Source of the DNA: Atrina japonica
Taxonomy: Eukaryota > Mollusca > Bivalvia > Pterioida > Pinnidae
Assembly: GCA_030159075.1 (NCBI GenBank)
Contig: BROG01000072.1
Location: forward strand, 248,001 to 312,000
Reading direction: 5' to 3'
Length of the DNA: 64,000 nt
Part shown: positions 10,970-24,341 of the stretch, in pieces
Layout of the letters: each line of letters opens with the position of its first letter
Numbering within the stretch: position 1 is the first letter of the stretch
Notes under the pieces: model-generated
What the model was told of the DNA's origin: nothing
The model's database searches: none
Seen by the model: the letters and a program-made list of their open reading frames with translations, nothing else
Made by a program: the position numbers and the translations under genes

Positions 10970-13900
10970 CTGAAATAAAAGGAAAGTGGTAAAAATATAT
11001 TTGTGAGTGTCTGCTTTCAATTTTCCAAAATGAATTTTGATATAAAATAATATACCATGCAGTTACGAAACGTAAAAAAATAAAACTCTCGCACATCACT
11101 GCATCGTATCGCCACATTATTACAATGTAAAATTGTTTGTATATATTAAGGCATACAGATAAAAATATATATTCCATGATTAAACTTAAACCCTGATACA
11201 AAAGGCTAAAAAAGATATATAAAAATGTAAAACATTTTTAACATGTCATGCATAAATTATCTAGAATTAAAGAAATAAGCCGAAGATTGATATTTCCTGC
11301 ATCCGTGTAAGAATATCTAATGTTAACTTGGCCAATGTTCACATTTTTTTTTACAAACTACGACTTTATAACAAGTATTTTGCAACTTGGGATTTTAAGA
11401 ATATCTTATTTTTATAAAACACTAAATATTTGAAACTGTTAATGCCAAAAACAAAGTCATTTTGACAGCCTGTGTGCCTTTATAATATGTGTATTTCATT
11501 TAAACATCTAAGGTATCACCCTAGCTGTTTTGAAATTGACATTTAACACAGTAATGAAAACGAAACTAAAGTTCCTGTGTCATTTAACTGTAGTATTTAT
11601 CATAAAACGAATACGTGATACAATTCATCAAATAGAAAATAATGTTTTAGTGCAAATTAATAAATAAGATATACTCAGGCAGGAAGCGGTTAAACCAAAC
11701 TTACAAACGAAAATTAAATTATCGAAACATCGCCAATACCTGATGGCATGCAAGTCAAACTGTTCCATAACTATTCCAATTTATTACATTTTTAGTATTA
11801 ATATATAATGATTTATCAATGAAATAAATTTGTTATCTTTAATTGTTCACAGTGTGAAAAAACACCATGCAAAATGGATGTAAACTGTTTTATTTTTCAC
11901 TCGGACAACCAGGAGATAAATATGTATATAACCCAATGTACAAAATAAAAAAGAGACACTATTTCACTTTGCATTAAAATTATAAAAAGTGGTTGATGTA
12001 TGACTTCACAACCGTGCGTGTTACAGTGTATAACGAAATCATATTTACAACTACAAACGTTGTAAGGTGAACAGATGATAGTTGTAAATCATTTATTTGA
12101 ATTTCAAAATGGTCGGTAAGAAAAAGTTTCAAATATATATAGAAACTTATATAGATAACTGACTTCTGATAAAAAAACCAATAAATTTTATATCAATTGC
12201 TTTGGAATAACCTCATGAGAATATATATGGAAATCTAAACCGGAAACTAGGAAATATAGTAGGCAATTGAGTGAGTACATGAGTTGAATAATATCATTTC
12301 ACATGCAAATGCAAGATATGCGACATATATGACATCTTTTATAATTTTTACTAATTTATTCTCTTACAATAAGGCTATGTAACGTAATAAATAAATTGTA
12401 TCAGATTATGTAATTGAATACGTAATTTATCTTAACTATAAAAATGCCAAATTTTGAAATATTGAAAATTTAGATTTACGGCACCATTTCATCAATGCCT
12501 TTCTGTGAATAGTATTGCAGTTTACACACCAACACAATGCTTGTTTGGCCAAGGGTCGACTTCATAGTCTGTATATTACGAGCAATATGATAATAAAACT
12601 GTCAGAAAAGAAAATGCTTACTTGAGATAAGAATACCTATCGATAGGAGTGCACACTCCATTCATCTATTCGTAAGGCCGATCCTGAGCATTATATATGA
12701 ATAATTGGCTGACGGAAATTATACATATTCGATGGGTAAAAAAATAATTGTTGTTTCACAACTTAATCACTCGTTGGTGGAGCATTCGCTTCTAGTTAGA
12801 GATTCGAATTCCGATACGTATTATATTTTAGGCAGTGACTATTCGTTCGCCAGTGGAATAGAAAATGATTCAGAGATTTAGAAGAGAGAGATTCAAAACC
12901 AAGGTGAAAAAGTTTGGCGGGACATAAAGAATTACAAAATAAAGTTATCAAATGAAAATCAAACAGAACTTTTATATCAATTAAACTTTGAAATACTGTA
13001 TTAGTGTATACCATTTTCTAAAACATGAACCTACAGAATATTGAGTACGCCCTTTTCTAAATTTGTACTTGAGATAATATATAGACAATGATACAAATGT
13101 TTTCCCCGTTTTTCGTTAATAGCGATAGAGTTGAAAACATCACATGTTTATAATGATTTGTTTAGGTATTCGACTGCCCAGAACTTAGTACTGTCATCCG
13201 ATAGCTCAAAGCTTAAGTCACAGATGGAGCGTACGAATATGAGTGAAAAGACTCGGACGTCAGCCTGAAACACATTCTGTCTATAAAAGAGATGAGGATT
13301 ATAACCTACCAAAGGTGAAAGACAAGAGGATATTCAGAAATCGTAATGCCGAGATGAAATGAATTCAGAAATATAGGAACTGATACAGAACGAAATATTT
13401 CTCAGTAAAGTTTAAACACAAATGCGTGTTAACCCCGTTCGACATGTGTTATATACACGTAGTTGTACGGGAAAGTAGTCCGAACATGAAACCCTCCAAC
13501 ATGTCGAATCGGATATCGTATAGGTTTTCTGGAATATTTTCAATTTTAGTCTTCTTAGTTTTAAGTCGATGTATCAGAACAGAGTGATAATAAAACAATT
13601 TACAACATTGGTCTTGAAATATACTTTAACAGACGTGTTTCCGATTTCTTTCTTTGATTTTATCTAAACATATGATATTCTATTCTTTATTAAATCGTTC
13701 ATGTATTCTTACGCTGAAGAGTAAAGCGGTTAATACTCGGGGCACGCGACTGCATTTACAAAATATACAATATATTGTTCTATATACTTGCAATGAAGGG
13801 AATTGCAGTCGGTATGTAAATATTGTTAAGACTCAAACATACATATCTCTCTACATTTGATAATAACACAAGCGAAGAGAACTGTAACGACCCAGACACA

Positions 13901-14440
13901 TTTAACCTCACAAAAGTACACATTGAATCATATAAAGAATACTCTGTTTTACCACTAGACGATATGTCTTTAGAAATAAACCATTCTGAAAATTGTAATG
14001 TTCCATAACTCTGGCATATATAACCAGATTCACCCTGGCTTTTACGTAAATACCACATACATTTGCGGATATGAATATTTTTCGGTAATGTTAAACAGAC
14101 TGAATATGGTTAACTTTTGTTTACTTTTAACTTTTTCAGTCAGGGACACTTTTTGGCATTTCTGAAATCCAATGTAATGCAATGTAATCATTTGGCCATA
14201 GTGTTTTGAAGTATATTCTTACGATACCAATAAAATTGGGCTTAACTTTGGTCAATGCCTTCCAGAAAATATGGAGAGATGAAGTCCAATACTTTAAAAT
14301 TGTTTTAGATCATTTAAATAAAAAGGGGCAACACGAATAAACTATAAAAAAAACCCACCACAATTATAAGATATTGGATACATATTCAATATTCTTTGAC
14401 TACTTGTATACATTTATATTATGTTCAATACAATACAAAC
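10970..14440 (-). other. GPCR intron 2
   Basis: Minus-strand intron with GTTTGT donor at 14440-14435 and CAG acceptor at 10970. It is AT-rich with no recognisable exon or repeat array. A short degenerate tRNA-like stretch near 12770-12820 was not convincing. Confidence 0.6.
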
Positions 14441-14880
14441 CTTCTGTTTTGATCGCTGTTGCACGGGGGATATAGCCAATCTACCTGACCTAGGAACGAC
14501 TCTGCTTCTTTTAAGTCTAATCAATATAACGGTATAAGCTATCATCATAAGAACCATGGGAATCCAGTTTAATACCACCAATACACACAACCAATATGCA
14601 CGCCGTGACGTAATACCAACGTCACATTCCCCATTTGATTTCCTTATCTGTGGCCATACCTCCGTACAGAATTTTTCTACAAAATTTTTCCACTTCCGTT
14701 CGCTGTACGTATACATGAACAAGACGGGCATTCCTATCGCAATTGCTGCTAGCCATATTATAATGATTATAACGCTGACTTTACGTTGCGTTACCCTGGA
14801 TTTCAACGGAAACATAATGGCGAAGAATCTGTCCCCTGCAATCGATACCAAGGTAAAAACGCTCACACACATAACTGTTA
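14441..14880 (-). CDS. Neuropeptide-type GPCR, exon 2 (TM3-TM5)
   Basis: Exon after a TTTTTTTTCAG acceptor at 14881-14882, ending AG|GTTTGT at 14441 in phase 0. It encodes TM3 with the G-protein-coupling motif as D-R-F (S-I-A-G-D-R-F-F-A-I) instead of D-R-Y. TM4 follows (I-I-I-I-W-L-A-A-I), then extracellular loop 2 with the cysteine expected to pair with TM3, TM5 (V-L-N-W-I-P-M-V-L-M-M-I-A-Y), and a basic intracellular loop 3. The layout fits the rhodopsin family beta group (neuropeptide, tachykinin, NPFF or QRFP-like receptors). Confidence 0.93.
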
Positions 14881-16103
14881 CTGAAAAAAAAATAATAAGT
14901 TTCAGAAAAATAATCATATTTTGCTATTTGTATGATTACAAGTGCTTTACTGCGATTAAAATATTCATTCGGAAATTTCGCACATTTTTGTATCCGTACA
15001 AGAACTGACAACAGACAACTACATATTGCTGCAAGAATAAATGAAATGACAGCGTAGCATAATCAATTGGTATTTGGTATTTATAATATTTTAATATGAT
15101 AGAAAGATAATATATAGCAATGTTGAAACTTTTGATAGGCTATCGTTACGAATTAACCATATTTACATGCAATATTAAACGGAAGTGGTCGGTAATAAAA
15201 TTAAGGATCTTAATTTTATGGTATCATTTCCTTTGACCGGAGAGACACAAATGCTTATATAACACAGTATGGATGACACTCCCCATCATTTTATGGTGGG
15301 GCTATAAAATCTTATATTCATCGCCAAGTAATAACCTTTACCAATGTACGACTCTAGGTGTAGATACTTTGACGTTTTTCCCTATATCAAAGAAAATATC
15401 TTTGTGCCCTTAACATATTTATACATATTATAAACATAATACCAAAAGTTAAAGTTTCGCAAGAAAAGAGGCAAAAACAAATGAGTAGGACCATCATTTT
15501 CTATGGGAAATGTACATTTCTATCAAATTGGAGCTCAACTGATCTTTTTGGCAGAGGTGATCGTCGTTGGCATTTGTTTTGCCTTTTTTTTGTAAAATTA
15601 TAAATTTGACACCGTGAATATTTTCTGCCAAGAAGACTTCATCAGTTGAGATTGAATTCAAAATAAATGTAGAAATCGGAAACAAAAAGTGGTACTGTAC
15701 AAGGCCAACAATAACCTAAAATAATTCCTAAAGCCGTCTATTATTCTAACAATAAGTCATGTCTATATAGAGATGAAGTATCTTATTTGCACATGTAACT
15801 TTTACTATATAATTTTACAAATATAATGTATAAACGATTTAGCAACAAAAACATCTTTCATTTCCTTTTTATAAGAGGAATCGTGATTAGACTTTGGTAC
15901 CCTAAACGAATATTTTGGAATGCAAATATGAAATACAAACATAAGATACATGTTACGGCTTGGTGCTACTGTATTTTCGAGACTAAATGCATGTTTTCTT
16001 CGTTTATCCACAATTGATGATAATATTAGTATATCTAGACAGCATAAGTTTGATAACACGTAAAAGAGTATAGGACTACTATTTGACGCGTTTATATACT
16101 TAC
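14881..16103 (-). other. GPCR intron 1
   Basis: Minus-strand intron with GTAAGT donor at 16103 and polypyrimidine-CAG acceptor at 14881. AT-rich, no repeats recognised. Confidence 0.7.
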
Positions 16104-16437
16104 TCTGCATAAATGGGTTGAACTTGCAAAGAAAACTACCCATTACCCATCCTTGGGTAAGGTCATCTACAAGATGCATCCATATCGGGAAACAAGCCAC
16201 GAGTAGATCTGATATAGATAAATTTATAATGTAATAGTTTGTCACTGTCCGCATTTTCTTGGATTGCAATACAATTATAATAACCAAAACATTTCCTAGA
16301 ATTGCTACAAGCTCTATACTGACGCAGATTGAAATTTTCAGTGCCTTCTCCCATGTCGGATAATTTTTGTAATCTCCCGGATAATTGATACCGCTTACAT
16401 CAATCGACGGATTGTGTGTGTTACAGTCAGTATGCAT
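16104..16437 (-). CDS. Neuropeptide-type GPCR, exon 1 (start, TM1-TM2)
   Basis: The start codon at 16437 opens a 399-aa open frame across four exons (16104-16437, 14441-14880, 10859-10969, 7807-8121). The extracellular N-terminus is short (about 28 aa, with an N-P-S element but no clear signal peptide). TM1 carries the diagnostic G-N-V-L-V-I and TM2 carries N-L-S-I-S-D-L-L. The exon also includes extracellular loop 1 with W and the conserved TM3 cysteine (G-S-F-L-C-K-F-N-P-F-M-Q). It ends one base into a codon, which exon 2 completes. The product is a plasma-membrane receptor for a peptide ligand that cannot be identified here. Confidence 0.93.
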
Positions 16438-18080
16438 AATGTCTTTGTCTAGTCAAATTATTTACAGTTTTTAAATACACCTGTAACAATACAAATTTCA
16501 CGATACATCGCAAAACTTGGAACTGAACCAATAGGAATATTCATTCAGTTTTGATTTCAACTTTGATATTTGCATTTAAAGTATCTCCTTTTACCAATTG
16601 GACACCTGTGTTGGATTCAGATGAAAAACAATAAATCTCTATCACAGTTACGAGGTTTTAGAAAATTTAAGTATTATCAAAAACCTCTCAAAATACGTCT
16701 CTGATGATAATACCTGGCCGATAAAAACTCTCTAACACTCCTTTCCATGTTAATGTCCCTCTAAGTATCTTTGATGAAAACATAAATGTCTCCAGTTGAA
16801 AAGCCCTATGTCTATCCCTGAAGAAGTTCAACAGACATTATCAAATACTCTTGAAAAATAACATAAACTTTCCGTAAAACATAAAAGATGGTCGTTTTTA
16901 TGATGTTCCGTTCCTAACAGGATCTCAATGTTATGGTTTTATAGAGGTTTGTCTAACTATCGAGTTATGCTATCAAATACCACTTCGTCATCTACGAGAA
17001 AATTGATTCTTTTTTCAATGGTCATATTTCAGTCAAGATCTATGTACATAATCGATGTTTATTGCTAAATAAAAGTGACAATGATCATTCTTTACTCTTA
17101 TATTTCCCTCCACGTGAGAACCGTGAAATGTGTATATGACCATACTTCAGGATGTTCAGTTTGATTTAGTACCCTCAAGTATCTGTGGATGAGACACGAC
17201 AGAAAATATCCGATAACATGGAGTCGATCTGAGTCAATGGTTGATAAAAAATCAATTTTGAAAGCTATTTTGCTTGAAGATTTATTGTGAACCATATCAC
17301 CAACCTTAGGTCAGCCTATCCAATAATTTAAGATATCGTTATTTCAGTTAAATAATATCAAAATACAAGTGCATCAATTTAAGTAAAGTGTTAAAAACTG
17401 CAACAATGACGATGAAGGTAAAGCAAAACAAAAACAGATTTCTTTTTGTTTCAAGAAACACACCAATTTTCTGCCTGGATGCAGATAAGATAGGATACCT
17501 AATAAGATGAGTATTAAGACAATTATGTGATAGAATTCTGACATAGTATCATCATTGTCTTAACAACTCTAAATCTATTTTGATTATGGAATTGGGAAAA
17601 ATAGTTCTGTTTTTATATACATGTACAGAGAAACACACAACAAAGATGTAATTAATATATAAGTGTAGATATATATTGTACAATTATTTGGTGTTACATG
17701 AAATGCCACACACACACAAAAAATGAAACTTATATATAAACCAGGGTTCAATATATTATATTAACACCTCATTTTTAGTAGGTCTTTTCCACGAAAAATA
17801 CAAATATCTACCTACATTTTACAAATATTTTCTTACACTTCAAGTCTCATTAATTTACTAATACGATGGAAGTAATTTGCATAGTTTGGCAAATATTTCA
17901 CTCCTTAATTTCTATGAAAGACCAGTATAATAAAATGATATTAATCCTGAAACACAATCATACTACAAAATTTACACTACCTATTTTCCTTGCTGTTTTG
18001 GAACAACGACCTGTTTCAACTGTTTACAATACCAGATTTAAACAGTAATGATTAGAATTAATCATTTATCTTCTGTTTCA
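16438..18080. other. 5' flank of the GPCR gene
   Basis: AT-rich DNA with no coding exon recognised. It may contain the receptor promoter and any 5' UTR exon, but no TATA or CpG signal stood out. Small ORFs near 17100 and 17866 have no family signature. Confidence 0.45.

Positions 18081-18086
<6 letters not shown>

Positions 18087-18159
<73 letters not shown>
18087..18159. repeat. (AT)n microsatellite
   Basis: Pure (AT)n tract of about 70 bp. Confidence 0.95.
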
Positions 18160-18162
<3 letters not shown>

Positions 18163-18497
18163 ATGGTTTACAACAAATAACCTGAAAACCATTTTTACAA
18201 GGTAATGCAACACGCAACCTGCTAATCTATGGATAAAATTAAAGATGCTAGATTACATAACAACTACAATTTCAAATTTATAAGTTCTCTTGAATTCAGT
18301 AAATGCTACAAACTTTCTCTCACCGTGACATGTAAGAGAACTTCAATCTACTTAAATTTGATACAATATACCCATGTTAAACTTCAAACTCAAAATTTGT
18401 GATCCTTAATTTGTTTATGGACCTATTTTTAATCAATTCAGCTCTAACAAGACGGTTTACAGGAGAATGCATCGCTTTATTTTAATGATAGATCTTT

Positions 18498-18538
<41 letters not shown>

Positions 18539-19126
18539 ATAATAATAATAATAAAGCCTTAAGTTCATCGATTGTGTTTTATTAATAATTGTACAGAGGA
18601 TAAATTCGACAATAATACGTATATACACGGTATTCCTACGATATCCATTTGTAATGCACACATGTGTTTGTTATACTTTAGCGATAATTACGTAAATATA
18701 ATCTAGCTGCTACTAAAAATATGTTCATTTTTAATTAACAGCGAAATATGGAATTCATTTGATTATGCAGTCTATGAATAAAGATAATGAAATGATATAA
18801 AGAGAATTATATAAAAAAATATTTCCTGATTTAGATATAAGTGAAGCATTATTATAAATTCATACGTGGCAGGTTGTTGTTTTTTACACGTGGAATCTCT
18901 AAGGTCGACCGGCATAGATATACGTATGTATCAACAATGCTATCACTTGCACTGGTCATTTAGAGTCTCAATGATAAAGTTTATGTTATAAATGCTGGAA
19001 AATACATGGAAGCCAAAGTTATGATTCATGTTTAAATAGAGTTTTGTGAGTAAGTCAGTAAAAACATTAAGTATGCATGTGATGACACATGATGAAACTT
19101 ATTCTCTGAGTATACCACAACGGGCT
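18160..19126. other. Intergenic DNA with poly(A)-(AAT)n tract
   Basis: Nothing coding. A run of A residues followed by (AAT)n at about 18498-18553 may be the tail of an old retroposon on the plus strand, but no body is recognisable upstream. Confidence 0.5.
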
Positions 19127-19585
19127 AGGAAAAACAGCTGCTTTGTTTACAACATGGGCGCTGACATTTTGGACACCCAAAGTTGTGCGGAGGGTAAAAT
19201 GAGTCCAGCGATCTGATTGGTCATTAAATGAAAAAATTAGTTTTGCATTAATAAGTGAAATTAAGGTGATAAAAAAGGTACATGGATATTGGTAGTACTT
19301 TGGAAATTATAGTGTTGATGGTTGAAAATTTAAAGGGAGACGTCAAATGAGAATAGATATTTTCCTTTGGTGCGGAATACTACGAATTGTAAACAAGTGA
19401 AAATTTGAAGTAAAAATGCAACGGCAACCTATACTTTTGATTGCATATTTTGTTATCAAAAATATTGATCTTTCAGCACAGGGTACTTATTTGACCCAGA
19501 TTTAATAAACATGGGAGTGACAGTGACCTAAAGTGTTGTAAATTAGCATTGAGGCCTATTGGAAAATATTTGGTGGTGTCTGTCC
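19127..19585 (+). mobile_element. MITE-like repeat 'R460', copy 1
   Basis: About 460 bp, sharing near-identical sequence over its length with 30618-31072 and 52517-52979: GCTTTGTTTACAACATGGGC near the start, CTGATTGGTCATTAAATG within, GAGGCCTATTGGAAAATATT at the end. The ends carry loosely inverted motifs (AGGAAAAACA at the start; the reverse of the end reads AGGACAGACACCA in copy 2). No ORF. Probably a non-autonomous DNA transposon. This copy is the most diverged. Confidence 0.75.
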
Positions 19586-20229
19586 GCTACGCTCACTTCA
19601 GTAGACTATATAGGCATTACATAATCAAAGCTGTATCATTCGTCACCTCGTTTCAGTACTTTGACTACCTTGAATGTATATATTGGTCAAGCATTTGCCG
19701 TAATACAAGTAGCACACATGTATATAGTATGCAATATATTATCTTCATTTGTGATTAACTTCAACCAGTATTTAAAAAAAAATAAATGAAAATAATATGA
19801 AAAGGGAACCTTCCAGTATAACCTAGCATAGCAATAATACCACTGTTTTAATCAATACTCAGAATAATTATGAAGTCGTTATGAATTTTGTGTATGCCTT
19901 TTGGTTTATGCCAACGTCGAACTTCTGATCACAAGTAATGATCCAAACGTGCAATCAAATAATTTGCATTTCGTTTGCACATTTAGGCAAATGTATTTAA
20001 AAACATCAAATAAACTGGACATATCTCTTCTACCTTGAAGTGCTAATTGTGATGTATCATAACAAAACAACCATTTTATTCAAAACTATGCCACAGATAC
20101 AAGTTTATCAACTAATTCTAGTTTTTCTTGATGCGCAACTACAAAAACATGGGTAAGTTTTCAGAGTTAATGTTATTTTATAAGATAAAATTCATGAATT
20201 AACAATTGCATTACATATGCAGTTTTTTG

Positions 20230-20625
20230 CAAATCAAACTAGATTATCTCAGTTAAACTTATTCTCCAGTTAATGTGGGTAACGAGTTAAACCTATTTTG
20301 TCTCCAGTGAATCCTAATTTTTCTTGTTACTCAGTTTAACTGGCGAAAAATTAAGTTTAATTGAGAAAAACTAGGTTTAACTGCTCGAAATACTCATTAT
20401 TATTATAGTGGCGCATTTAAACCTAATTTTTCTCTGTTAAACTAGTTTTTCTCGACAAAAAATAGGTGTAACTCATTTTTGTGATTTTTGCGCAGTTAAA
20501 CCTAATTTTTCTCAGTTAAACCTAGTTTTCCCCCAGTTAATGTGGGTAACTGAGAAAATCTAGGTTTAACTGAAGAAAAACTAAGTTTAACTGAGAAAAT
20601 CTAGGTTTAACTGATGAAGTACGCC
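20230..20625. repeat. Palindromic GTTAAACCTAG array, copy A
   Basis: Alternating direct and inverted copies of CAGTTAAACCTAGTTTTTCT and its reverse complement, spaced by GTTAATGTGGGTAACTGAG. The region could fold into many hairpins. The 3' part (about 20480-20645) matches 28400-28552 almost base for base, including AAATTACAAAAATGATTTAA. Confidence 0.85.
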
Positions 20626-20645
20626 GAAATTACAAAAATGATTTA

Positions 20646-22495
20646 ATCAAATGTCAAGAAGTTCATATCGGCTGTATTTTCGAATTAAATAAAAATACAT
20701 GTAGTCCCAACACTTAATATATTCATTCAAAACGATCCTCCAGAAATTTTTATCGCTTGAAAGTTTGTCGGATTCGCATTTTTTCGTTCATAATACGCGG
20801 AAATACATACTCTATGGAAGATCAACACTGGCAATATGGCCTCTGCAGCTACGTCATTTTAACACAGGAGCAACTATTGTATACCACTGAAAATGATGAC
20901 GTAATACGCAAAGAAACTTGCGGAGGTACGTTCGGAGTATTTTGAGATTTATTATAATAAAGTATGTGAAACTTCCGAGAATATACAAAGATAAAGCAGA
21001 CGAAACTTTCACAAGTGTCTATTCATTTGCACTTATAATATACATTGCATAATATGAATTAAGGCAAAGCCTTGAAAGCGAGCGTAGCTCGGTCATTGTT
21101 TGGACAATTTTTAAAAGTAAAACTTCTTAGTGAAATGCCCATGTATCGATACATCTGACAAATGTTGAAAATGATATGCTGCTCCACCGATACCACATTC
21201 AATCCAATAAGCATCCATGTCCCTATTTATAAGCTTATAAGCACCCCTCCCCTTTTTACACATGATCACGTACCTTTCCTAGCCAACTGACAAGGCAATG
21301 TGGACCGCAAAACGTAAATAACAGTTCTCTCTAGCCCCATACAACACAAGAATGTCAATAGGTGTCCACTGTATTAACTACAACAATTTTACCACTGACC
21401 CTTGTAAAAATTAAATGCTTTTCTTCAGTTTGACTATTGATCAGTTCCAATAAGCGCCCACATCCATCTTTTTCTCTTTCTTTTTTTTCGTAGGCGCTTA
21501 TTGGGTAGAATACGGTATTGGCAATAAGAGCCATACATGTAATGAGTGGCATTGTGCTACAGATCCCGCATTTTCGGTTTTTTTTCTTGACGCTTTGTTT
21601 AACTTTTATAAAGTTTCTATGTTGCCTGTGATAAAGAAATAAATGTTTATAGATAAACCAAAATTCTGCACCTTATTTGACACTTTTTCCTGGTGATTCT
21701 TGCATTAAGACAATGAGACAACAGGCTGATGGCAAATGCAAACTACTGGTTTATATATACATGTTGTAAATTTTTGTCAAATTCTGGTGGTTGATTTGAT
21801 TGACCAATGGGATAACTTTCAAGAAATCCTGCTAGCGCTGTTACAGCGAAAACTGTCCTTGATCTTACTGATGCTTTCAAACCAGCAATATAGAGAGCCT
21901 AGGCTTTATTTATCACTGGTCAAACATATTTGTCTGTGATCGCTCAAAATATGCACCAAACAGATACAAAAATTAGGCAGAAAATTAGCCAATTTTATGT
22001 TTAATCAATGCTGAGAAAAATGAATCAATAGCTTAATGAATTATTGACTAATGGCAGGGTGAGCCCTGGTAAAATACATCTGTATACTTAAAAGAGCATC
22101 AAAATACGAATATTCAACAAGACTCTCAAATATATCACAATTATGAATGACCACTAAAGTGTTTTAAAACAATGCAATTTATTTTTAATAATGAAATTTT
22201 GGATGCAGATTATGAACAATAGTAGAATTTAAACTGCAGAAGTAATGTAAACAGACAGATGTTTGTTAGATGGAAAATACCATGAATTTTTCCTTTACTT
22301 GAGTCTTTTTGTTGTTGCATATCATCAAATTTATGCTGGAATAAAAATGTGTTGATAATAAATATTGGTTTAAATCCAAATGATGAATGGAAACAAGTAT
22401 TCAGACACCATACGAAAACATAATTATAGTAGTTGTGAGATAGCAGTGATAGATTTTCTAAAAATATCTATACATAATATAACAATGATGTTTAA
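20646..22495. other. Intergenic DNA, no gene recognised
   Basis: AT-rich, with no exon, RNA gene or long repeat recognised. The small ORFs do not carry domains. Confidence 0.45.
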
Positions 22496-22497
22496 AT

Positions 22498-22499
<2 letters not shown>

Positions 22500-22567
<68 letters not shown>
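22500..22567. repeat. (GA)n microsatellite
   Basis: Pure (AG)n run of about 67 bp that also encodes an artificial Arg-Glu repeat. Confidence 0.97.
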
Positions 22568-22570
<3 letters not shown>

Positions 22571-23760
22571 TTTCAGGATTTTTTTCTCCTTTTCTCCTGC
22601 ATATGTTACATTAAAACAATTTTGTTGATCGGTTCATGGTGAAGAAATGATCAATCTGTAATTGACAATCTGATGAGAAGTGAAGTGTCAATTTAACAAG
22701 TCACTGGAGAAAACAAACAACTCAAGCAAGGACACACACACAAATTTGCTGTTATAAGGTTCGGTGTACTAAAGTCAACTAAAATATTTATCAGTTCCTG
22801 TTCAGATGTAATGATTATTTTTTCTTTAAATATGTATCATTTGGAATCAAAATATAACAATGTAGATCTACAGTTAAATTGGTCACATAGAAATTCAATA
22901 TATAGAAGTAAGTAAGTCGTGTACCGGCATAAGATTAGTAGTAAAATAAAGAAGTCAAAAGGCTTAGTTCGATATTTAGGCCTAATCAGTGATTCCAGTG
23001 AATTCATGAACACCAAAATATAGGCTACAGGAAGTAAAATAAAAATATCACAGCAAAATAATATGTATGTAGAGTAGCCTATATTTTATTATGAAGTAAA
23101 TAATGTGCATTTTCTCCCCCCCCCCTTTTTTTTTTTGAGGGGAGAGGGGAGCCTTAAATTAAATTTTCATTTCAGATAATTATTCACTTGTTCTTTTATC
23201 TTCATCTAATAATTTCTGTATGGCTATGGAAGTGTTAAAAACCTATATAGAAAGTTTGTATCAGCTAATTTATTTTCTACTGTAAATGTGTACACAATTT
23301 TCAAAAATGTTTCTGAAGGATGACAGAGTTTCTTCCCCTTAGAAAGTAGCTAATCTGTCATGTTTGTCGAAAATTACTGTTAACTTTTACGTCAGTAAAT
23401 TGATACAGTCTTTCATTTGAAGCGTTCACAGTTACTATGTTAATGTTAATTCCATCATATTTTGTGTTAGTGAAATTGATTCCAAAATAATTCTACGTTA
23501 ATAACCGATAGTAACATGGGATAAGAGAGAGTATGTCGATCTCCGTGAGAGAAACCCAGAAATGACCTCATGGGACTTGCAATAATAGGACTCTCGTAAA
23601 CAAGATAATTGCAACATGAGCACATCTCAATATTCTCAAAAATAACTGTCAGTTCCTTTTTTTAAACTTATTTTGAAATTAACAAGTTAAAAAATATCCG
23701 ATGTCTGGCGCGAGTCCTACCATCCAGCGTAACTGAGCATGTCGGGTTAGGAAAGCAATA
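22568..23760. other. Intergenic DNA upstream of SWIM gene
   Basis: No coding segment recognised. Contains a C-run/T-run at about 23117-23136. Confidence 0.45.
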
Positions 23761-24077
23761 GACCTTTTCACGATAACTCTCGCGCCTGCGCACAAACGCT
23801 TCCGGGGGAATACACGCATGTCACGCTTATAGTAAATACAATAAAAAAACAACAATTAAAACGAAGAATAAATGAATTTATAATTACATTTCAATATAAA
23901 AAAAGTTTTAAATCATTGGTTTAACGTTTCAGACGTAAATTTAAATAAAATTCAAATGTTGTCATCACCTTGACAACTTGGATGTATACATCCGGAATAA
24001 ACAACAACAAGTAAACAAGTATCAAAGCGCGCGAATTACAAATACGTCAACGTTAATACCAAGAAAGAAAGCGCAAC
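23761..24077 (+). promoter_or_regulatory. Probable promoter region of SWIM gene
   Basis: This segment upstream of the first coding exon is locally richer in CpG than its surroundings. It contains GCGCCTGCGCA (23782-23792), close to the NRF-1 consensus, and a CTTCCGG element typical of ETS sites just downstream. No TATA box at a sensible distance is evident. This is an inference from motifs and position only. Confidence 0.4.
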
Positions 24078-24341
24078 ATGAGCTCCACAGGGAAAATAAT
24101 TACATTGGAAAGCATTGTTCCATCTATTGCTAATGTTGAAAAGCCAACAGCACTTTTGTCTGTGCCTTATTCACCACTGACATCTCTTTCTCAATACCTA
24201 CCCAAAGTCACAATAGCAGATGTATACCATCACATGGTAATACGTTCTGTAAATAATAAACCAGCAAACAATGTTAAGGGTCTTGAGAGAGCAGAGCAGC
24301 ATTTTGATGCTGGAGATATTTCTCAAATACAGTATTCAAAG
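24078..24341 (+). CDS. SWIM zinc-finger gene, first coding exon
   Basis: 88 codons from the ATG at 24078 to an AAG|GTAGAT donor at 24342, phase 0. The segment (S-S-T-G-K-I-I-T-L-E-S-I onward) has no domain of its own but joins in frame to 26377. Together with the next exons it forms a protein of the SWIM-domain group that is expanded in invertebrate genomes. An upstream non-coding exon cannot be excluded. Confidence 0.7.

Noticed and set aside
12770..12825. tRNA-like stretch with GATTCGAATTCC
   Set aside because: Only a degenerate B-box-like string; no cloverleaf and no repeat relatives in the window.
22380..22628. Arg-Glu repeat ORF
   Set aside because: Product of the (GA)n microsatellite.
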